Program-made: the position numbers and the translations under genes
The notes under the pieces: model-generated
Seen by the model: only the letters and a program-made list of their open reading frames with translations
What the model was told of the DNA's origin: nothing
The model's database searches: none
Shown: positions 58,201 to 64,000 of the stretch, piece by piece
Position numbering within the stretch: the stretch's first letter is position 1
How the letters are laid out: each line of letters begins with the position of its first letter
Assembly (NCBI RefSeq): GCF_964355755.1
Contig: NC_092672.1
Span: forward strand, 38,746,501-38,810,500
DNA from: Antedon mediterranea
Taxonomy: Eukaryota > Echinodermata > Crinoidea > Comatulida > Antedonidae
Length of the DNA stretch: 64,000 nucleotides
Direction: 5' to 3'

Positions 58201-60062
58201 ATAATAATAATGATGATGAACTAAGTTTCTAAGCTATTTACACAAATATCCTAAAAAATAACCCCTCCCGAAAAAAATATAACGCAGAAGAACCATGTTC
58301 ACTGCTGCATGCTATTCATGTACCGTAATTGCTTTTATATGAATAGTTTTAAAAGCTCTATCCCAAAATTGGATACTGTGTTTTGTAAACAATGATGAAA
58401 TTCGTAATAATGTTTTTCTTTTTTAAAGTGTTTACTGATGTTATTTGATAGTCCTTTAAACAGAGCTGGCCTCTTACAAGTGTTTGTTCACACTGATAGG
58501 AACGTGTTGATTCAAATAAGCCCACAAACTAGGATACCAAGGACCTTTGACAGATTTTGTGGTCTTCTTGGTAAGTACCTAATAATTGATTTGTATGGTA
58601 TTGTTTTCTAACCTTTATTCATTTGTGCATTTTATTAATCATCTGATATATTTAAATTGTGTAAATAATTATAGTTTTGTTTTGTTTTTACTTAATTTGT
58701 ACAACTTAGTTTTGTTATTTTTGTATTTTATACGTAATGATGGAGTAAAAGCAGTTTTCTGTTTGGGCTCATGCCTATTACTTGCTGGAGTAAAAGCAGT
58801 TTTCTGTTTGGGCTCATGCCTATTACTTGCTGGAGTAAAAGCAGTTTTCTGTTTGGGCTCATGCCTATTACTTGCTGGAGTAAGAGCAGTTTTCTGTTTG
58901 GGCTCATGCCTATTACTTGCTGGAGTAAGAGCAGTTTTCTGTTTGGGCTCATGCCTATTACTTGCTGGAGTAAAAGCAGTTTTCTGTTTGGGCTCATGCC
59001 TATTACTTGCTGGAGTAAGAGCAGTTTTCTGTTTGGGCTCATGCCTATTACTTGCTGGAGTAAAATCAGTTTTCTGTTTGGGCTCATGCCTATTACTTGC
59101 TCCTAGCAAGATGAATTGTAAAACATACTTTTTAGAACTTTTGCCGAATAAATATTATTATTATTATTAAGTATTCAAAACAACTATATTATTAGGTGCT
59201 AAATATTACCTGCACAGCCCGGCGAATAATGTGTACATGTTCTTTTTTATCTTTGATTACTGGTGGAATGCTATGTTTTGTATTTTTTATATGCAATATT
59301 TTATGTTCAACTTCAATTTATATAATGAATTACAATAATAAAATACAAGTAATTAGCAATACATTTCTCCATCAACAAATGTTGACATGTAATGATACAG
59401 TGTAATTTTAATAGAAAGTACTCTTTCATTTTCAGTACAGTTGCTTCACAAATTAAGTATCAGTGCATCAGATGGTCCTCAGAAGCTTTTGCGTATAATT
59501 AAAAATCCAGTATCCAGCCATCTGCCAGTTGGTTGCAAGAAAATATGTCTGTCATACAGTGCAAAGAAATTGGTAAAACCAAGTGAACTGGTCCCAGTTG
59601 ATGGACCTGTTGTATTGGTTATTGGTGCAATGGCTCATGGGAAGGTAACAATGCCTAGGGCAGTCACTGTATTATCTGTATTTGAGTTAAAGATACGAGT
59701 TAAAGATACAGTAACCTTAAATTAAGTTGTATCTACACTATCAAACATTATGTGACACTACCATATTTGGTAAAACTAGCCTTTACAGGTTATCTAATGA
59801 TTGATAGTATGAGTAATGATGATGTATCACCAGTGATTAAAATTAAGGCCAATTTTTTGCATTTTAATAATAGGTCAGACCAAATTTGGAAAGGATTTTG
59901 TTTATTTAATTTTACAGTTAAACTTTAACATCTGTTTGTTTTTTTTAGGTTGAACCAGACTTCACAGAAGATGATATCTCTATCAGCAATTACCCATTGT
60001 CTGGTGCCCTCACGTGTGCTAAGATTTGCTCCGCTTTTGAAGAAGGTTGGGGAATATTTTGA
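55285..60062 (+). CDS. EMG1: EMG1/NEP1 rRNA pseudouridine N1-methyltransferase
   Basis: Exons 55285-55416, 57891-57992, 58429-58570, 59436-59644 and 59949-60062 give 232 residues (human 244). EMG1 is a SPOUT-class nucleolar methyltransferase that modifies the hypermodified pseudouridine of 18S rRNA and supports 40S assembly. Recognisable blocks: KRLIVVLENASLETVK, FELLNCDHHKHLMKK, RPDIAHQCLLMLFDSPLNRA, GLLQVFVHTDRNVLIQISPQ, TRIPRTFDRFCGLLVQLLHK, GPQKLLRIIKNPVSSHLPVG, and the SAM-binding knot elements VLVIGAMAHGK and SNYPLSGALTCAKICSAFEE. The C-terminus is WGIF. The N-terminus is short and basic. The ATG lies after an A-run and opens the exon frame. Introns 1 and 3 carry the repeats listed separately. 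Confidence 0.97.
55664..56483. mobile_element. 820-bp element with perfect TIRs made of GCGCAATTTGAAATTGCGC palindromes
   Basis: The left end, AGTAGGCCTGTTATGCGCGA followed by TTTGAACGATTTGCGC, is exactly inverted at the right for at least 50 bp. About nine GCGCAATTT(G/C)AAATTGCGC-type palindromes or half-sites follow inward, mostly on the left. No coding capacity was seen. The target duplication is unclear because the flanks are TAGGCC simple repeat. It lies in EMG1 intron 1. Confidence 0.8.
56648..57476. mobile_element. 829-bp PIF/Harbinger-type element with Myb/SANT fragment, TSD TAT
   Basis: AGCCCCTTTCTCACAG and CTGTGAGAAAGGGGCT bound it, with TAT at 56645-56647 and 57477-57479. Subterminal CCGGTAT/ATACCGG and GCCGGCA motifs are abundant. 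The plus-strand frame from ATG 56936 reads NWRDNEIRELLKIRGQEEI, which resembles the first helices of the Myb/SANT-like domain of Harbinger companion proteins, before it degenerates near 57020. Confidence 0.8.
58741..59104 (+). repeat. 45-bp minisatellite, 8 copies, EMG1 intron 3
   Basis: Unit contains GGAGTAAAAGCAGTTTTCTG and CTCATGCCTATTACTTGCT, with variants AAAAGC, AAGAGC and AAAATC. Being a multiple of three, it stays open in several frames; it is not coding. Confidence 0.95.
59724..59778. mobile_element. MITE family fragment
   Basis: ATCTACACTATCAAACATTA followed by GTGACACTACCATATTTGG; only the left end and a short interior remain. EMG1 intron 4. Confidence 0.6.
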
Positions 60063-60451
60063 GCCAGTACTTTAACTATCTTGCTGGTGTACCAACATTG
60101 ATTCAAAAGCGAGCATAGCTACATGATTCGCATCTAAAACACTTGTCTTGCTTAAATAGCTTGTACCTAGTACAAGATACCTACAGAGGCGATTTAGGTT
60201 AGAGTACCTAGTATTAATATAAATTGTGAATATAATTATTTTTATTAAAACTTCACTGTGATTTAACAAAAATATGTGTCCAGATTAATGTTTTTTTTTT
60301 GTATTGTTTTAGATTACTGGTATTATTTTTATACTAAAAATTTGAATGGCCGTTTTTTCTCGGATCCCACTCTCCTTGGTCGCATCTCTTTTTGGAGTTT
60401 CACCCTTTAGCCAATCCATGGAACTATGAATTATAGCTCCATAGCAAATCT

Positions 60452-60457
60452 AATAAA
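60452..60457 (+). terminator. Candidate poly(A) signal, EMG1
   Basis: AATAAA lies about 390 bases after the stop, immediately before the foldback structure. Confidence 0.35.
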
Positions 60458-60463
60458 TGATTT

Positions 60464-61437
60464 TATATAGCTGAAGGCTAGATGTCAAAGAACAATGTTA
60501 TCGCAGTTCAAAAAGTGATTCTCCATGGAGAGGGAACCAACAAGATGGCGGCTGCAATCGACCAATCAGATATGCCCTACGCAGTCTGCACTGCTATGCC
60601 TGTGTTGAGCCTATCTGTGTGAAAACAATACGCAACGAAGCGTGTGAAGCGTATAAACGACAACGCATTCTATATGATCCTTGTATACAGAGAATGGTAG
60701 ATTACCAAGAAATTATTCATTCCATTGCGATTAACAATATATTTAAGTTTATAAAAACTTCACTGTGCTATGCCAAGAATATGTGTTGAAAATTAAGTGT
60801 TCTTAATGCAATATTATTAATTTTATATTAAATAATGTTTTTGAACACATTTACGGCCGCCATCTTGTTGGTTCCCCCTCCTCCTGTTGGTGGAATTCAG
60901 TGAGTTGTAAGCCGAAGGTTAGAGGGCGTACTCCAGACTGAAAAGTGATTCCAACAGGAGGGGAAAATACAAGATGGCGGCCGTAAATGTGTTCAAAAAC
61001 ATTATTTAATATAAAAAATAATAATCTAATATTGCATTAAGAACACTTAATTTTCAACACATATTCTTGGCATAGCACAGTGAAGTTTTTATAAAATTAA
61101 ATATATTTTTAATCGCAATGGAATTAATAATTTCTTGGTAATCTACCATTTTTGTATACAAGGATCATATAGAATGCGTTGTCGTTTATACGCTGTGTCG
61201 CGGATCGTTCTCAAGCAGAACAGGCGTTGTAGTGCGTATTGCACAGGGCATATCTGATTGGTCGATTGCAGCCGCCATCTTGTTAGTTCCCTTTCCATGG
61301 AGAATCACTTTCTGAACTGCGATAACATTGTTCTTTGACATTTAGCCTTCGGCTATATAAGTAATAAACATTGGTGGAATCACTTTTCAGTTTGGAGTAC
61401 GCCCTCTAGCCTTCGGCTTACAGCTCACTGTAAATTC
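60464..61437. repeat. Large foldback: about 400-bp inverted arms plus a second inverted pair
   Basis: Left arm about 60464-60890 and right arm about 60955-61356 are inverted copies, for example CAAAGAACAATGTTATCGCA mirrored by TGCGATAACATTGTTCTTTG. A central segment (60892-60952, with GTAAGCCGAAGGTTAGAGGG) is itself inverted again at 61375-61437. Arms contain CAAGATGGCGGC and CCAATCAGATATG. No open frame was seen. Confidence 0.85.
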
Positions 61438-62057
61438 CTCATTTGCTAATTATAGAAACCTCTATAGCGCCCGCTGTAGGATATTTTTACTTGGGGTTTT
61501 TTTATGATATTATTTGAGCCGACAATACCTTCCGTGTTTGGTAATTTCATTTTAAAATTTGTTTTAATTAATTGTTTATGTAGATACTGTACCATAATGT
61601 TCTTGATAAATATTTTGTGTGTTTTATTAATTTAAAATGTTTTAGCCTGCTATAATAACATACAGTAAAATGATTAATCTGCGCCGATTATTCTAGCTAG
61701 GCTAGGCCTCAGAGTACTGTATCATCATATCAATAATAATCAATCTATTCGTACATAGTACGTCGTAGCCTTTTTTCTTCCTAGGCTTCCGAGTAATAGA
61801 TATAGAGGGAGAGAGCTAGACTCGGGGGAAAGAGAGAGATAGGCTTACATCCGGCTAGAGGACACTATTAAAAGTAAATGTGTGATGTTATGATAACCAA
61901 TCGATAATGCGCTCTATTGGTCATATTGTACTATATTTATTTTAATATCTTTCGACATTCGAAAGGATAGCCACTATGAGTTATTTATGCTTAAATTAAA
62001 CCTAATATTTTTATAATAATAATATTTTTTCTATTTCTTGTGTTCACAGATTTCTAC

Positions 62058-62164
62058 ATGAAAAGAAACCAAAAAGATTAATGTCATGGATAGCGCAACA
62101 TTTCTGTCAAAGGTTAGGGAAGGCAGCGGAACAGTTGAAGATCTTAATCAACTTATTTCGGTAA
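62058..62164 (+). promoter_or_regulatory. Two upstream ORFs before the ankyrin gene start
   Basis: ATG 62058 opens an 8-codon frame ending at 62081. ATG 62081 overlaps that stop (TAATG) and opens a 28-codon frame ending at 62164, which overlaps the main start at 62086 out of frame. Both precede the better start context at 62086 (G at -3 and +4). Confidence 0.5.
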
Positions 62165-64000
62165 ATGGAGATATAAATGCCGTAGACAATGTTGGTAATT
62201 CAGCTCTTTTTTACTCCATTTCAAATAACGACGACGAGTTATTTTCATCCTTAATGGAATCTGGATCAAATATTAACTATAAAAACAAAGATGGATGGAC
62301 GGTACTAATGAAAGCAGCTGCTAGAAATAATATTGAACACATTAAAAGTCTTGCCTCAAAAGGAGCCCTTCTGAATGAAACCTCATTCCAACAAGAAACC
62401 GCTGTGATTATAGCAGCTGAAAGAGGAAATAAACGAGCCTTAGAAACGTTGCTGGATATAGGTGCCTGCAAGTATCATGAAGCTAGACTATTTACAGCTA
62501 TTCATTTACCAACATTAGCTTTTGCAATATACCGTGGAAGCCATGTTGAGTCTGCTGTCTTAGACACAGCACTAAGTCTGATTGAGTTAAGTAAACATGA
62601 TATGTTTATTCAAAGTTGTCTGGATTTTGGGTTTGGTGCTTTACATCTAGCGGCAATATCTGGTGTTCTTGACCTTGATAGCTTACGTGGGAAAGGCTTG
62701 GAGGTTGACCCACTAACAGAAGCAGGACGAACACCATTGATGCTGGCAGCGCAAAGTAATAATTTACCTTGTGTAAAATGGTTGGTAGAACATGATGCAA
62801 ATATCCAACATTCTGATACCTATGGCGTGACTGTTCTACACTTGGCAACTGCTACTGGACATACTAAAATAGTAGAATATCTTCTTAAAGAGGGAGCATG
62901 TGTTGATGCTGTAGATAATACTGGTTTAACATCATTAATGTTTGCTACATACTTTAATCATGAACAAACGATTGAAGTTCTCTTGAGCAGTGGAGCTGAT
63001 GCATCTGTAGGATCCAAAGCAGGAATCTCAGTGTTGCACATAAGTGCATTTCAGAACAAGAAAACGATCATTGAACTGTTTGCGTCTAAAGGCCTGCCAC
63101 TTGATGTTGTAACTGAAGATGGACGCACAGCATTAATGTATTGTATTCCAAAATCTTGCATAAATGCCTTAAAAGCTCTTATTTCAGCTGGTGCAGATGT
63201 GAATGGAAAGGACATGAATGGGTGGACTGCGTTACATTACTCTTGTATTTTTGGAAATCTTGAAGTCACAACCATTCTCCTAGATAAAGGAGCAGATGTC
63301 AATACAGTAGCACAGAAGACAAATGAGGTTATAGAGGAAGAGTTGAACTGTTCTATGGATGATGATGAAGTTAGCAAGAGTGTTTTTGGTATTGAATGGG
63401 TGCCGTTAACTGTAGCGTCCTTGCTATCCAAAGTGGATATAGTTAGATTACTTCTAGGACGTGATGCTGGGGCAGCAGGAAAAGCAGATACAGCTTTGAT
63501 TAGCTGTATTGGAGGAGCTATACTTAAAAAGTTTGGCTATAATGATGGTATAAATAATTATGCAGACATTGTGAGTTTATTGGCGGCACATGGGGCTGAT
63601 GTTAATTGTAAAACATATGATGGAAGCTCAATGTTAATGTTTGCATCCACTCATGGTTTAGAACGTATTGTTGTTAGACTTCTGGAATTGGGTGCTGATC
63701 CTCTCTTTCGTAAAGAAGACAATACTACTGCTTTGGGCTTAGCAACAAGAAACCATCAAGAAAAGGTTGTGAAAATCCTTCAAGATTGGATAGTAAAGGT
63801 TCAACCTCATTATCGTGGCAACTTTGATGAGGTTGATGCAGCGCCTGCAGGTCCAGCAACAAGCGCAAAAGTTATAGATCAATTATATTCCGACATGCAG
63901 GATATGAAACGTCTTATGAGTCATATGCAGTCAGCCATGAGGACGCAGATGTCTCCAGGTGGAGACCCAACACCACCCAGTATTACTTCGTCTGTTGGTA
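62086..64000 (+). CDS. Ankyrin-repeat protein, 3'-partial
   Basis: A single open exon of at least 638 codons runs off the window; an acceptor AG at 62048-62049 shows that a 5' UTR exon lies upstream. A dozen or so ankyrin repeats fill residues about 25-575, for example KDGWTVLMKAAARNNIEHIK, EAGRTPLMLAAQSNNLPCVK, YGVTVLHLATATGHTKIVEY, MNGWTALHYSCIFGNLEVTT and YDGSSMLMFASTHGLERIVV. Some repeats are degenerate, and an acidic insert (EVIEEELN...MDDDEV) breaks the array near residue 410-425. After about residue 590 a Met/Gln-rich segment (LYSDMQDMKRLMSHMQSAM) may begin a coiled coil, then a Pro/Ser-rich stretch. Ankyrin arrays bind proteins, and no specific orthologue was recognised. Any enzymatic or death domain would be downstream. 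The start was chosen by its Kozak context. Confidence 0.85.
   Translation, partial: MDSATFLSKVREGSGTVEDLNQLISVNGDINAVDNVGNSALFYSISNNDDELFSSLMESGSNINYKNKDGWTVLMKAAARNNIEHIKSLASKGALLNETSFQQETAVIIAAERGNKRALETLLDIGACKYHEARLFTAIHLPTLAFAIYRGSHVESAVLDTALSLIELSKHDMFIQSCLDFGFGALHLAAISGVLDLDSLRGKGLEVDPLTEAGRTPLMLAAQSNNLPCVKWLVEHDANIQHSDTYGVTVLHLATATGHTKIVEYLLKEGACVDAVDNTGLTSLMFATYFNHEQTIEVLLSSGADASVGSKAGISVLHISAFQNKKTIIELFASKGLPLDVVTEDGRTALMYCIPKSCINALKALISAGADVNGKDMNGWTALHYSCIFGNLEVTTILLDKGADVNTVAQKTNEVIEEELNCSMDDDEVSKSVFGIEWVPLTVASLLSKVDIVRLLLGRDAGAAGKADTALISCIGGAILKKFGYNDGINNYADIVSLLAAHGADVNCKTYDGSSMLMFASTHGLERIVVRLLELGADPLFRKEDNTTALGLATRNHQEKVVKILQDWIVKVQPHYRGNFDEVDAAPAGPATSAKVIDQLYSDMQDMKRLMSHMQSAMRTQMSPGGDPTPPSITSSVG

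Noticed and set aside
58586-59170. 194-codon hydrophobic frame that looks like a membrane protein
   Set aside because: It is eight 45-bp repeat units in EMG1 intron 3.
18600-61700. TAGGCCTAGGCC-rich patches as regulatory islands
   Set aside because: They occur in many introns and intergenic places without a fixed position; treated as simple sequence.

Overview
This is an intron-rich, AT-rich animal nuclear genome window. It has GT-AG introns throughout, tRNA-derived SINEs, many short inverted-repeat transposons and patches of a TAGGCC-type simple sequence. The proteins are ordinary metazoan orthologues. Repeat style and protein divergence suggest a marine invertebrate deuterostome, most likely an echinoderm; this is an inference and the sequence alone does not fix the species.

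Eight protein-coding genes can be reconstructed exon by exon. In order: a 5'-truncated GGNBP2 (+, 76-10590); two tandem epsilon-type 14-3-3 genes (+, 11823-15666 and 18500-25058) with identical intron positions and phases; SNAP29 (+, 27294-29291); a small ciliary microtubule inner protein gene of the C20orf85/CIMIP1 family (-, 30526-29677), tail-to-tail with SNAP29; a complete 20-coding-exon PITPNM/RdgB/Nir gene (+, 33431-53131, 1248 aa); EMG1/NEP1 (+, 55285-60062, 232 aa); and the 5' part of an ankyrin-repeat gene (+, 62086 to the window end). They are unrelated housekeeping, trafficking, signalling and ciliary genes, and no shared pathway links them. CIMIP1 and PITPNM are head-to-head and may share a promoter region.

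The introns are the unusual part. They hold at least a dozen minisatellites with units of 18-89 bp. Two of these, both in PITPNM, were seeded on an exon 3' end and repeat the functional 5' splice site 10 and 11 times. Transposons with readable target-site duplications sit inside minisatellites or inside each other. GGNBP2 intron 4 holds a three-level nest: an outer 8-bp-TSD element with long inverted repeats, then a TA-flanked element, then a hAT-type element. PITPNM intron 1 holds 49 copies of a 48-bp unit that leave long open frames on both strands; these are judged not to be genes. PIF/Harbinger-type remnants carry fragments resembling Myb/SANT proteins. Between EMG1 and the ankyrin gene lies a large foldback with arms of roughly 400 bp.

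Limits: all exon borders were inferred by eye from frame continuity, splice signals and remembered family sequence. No transcript or database search was available.
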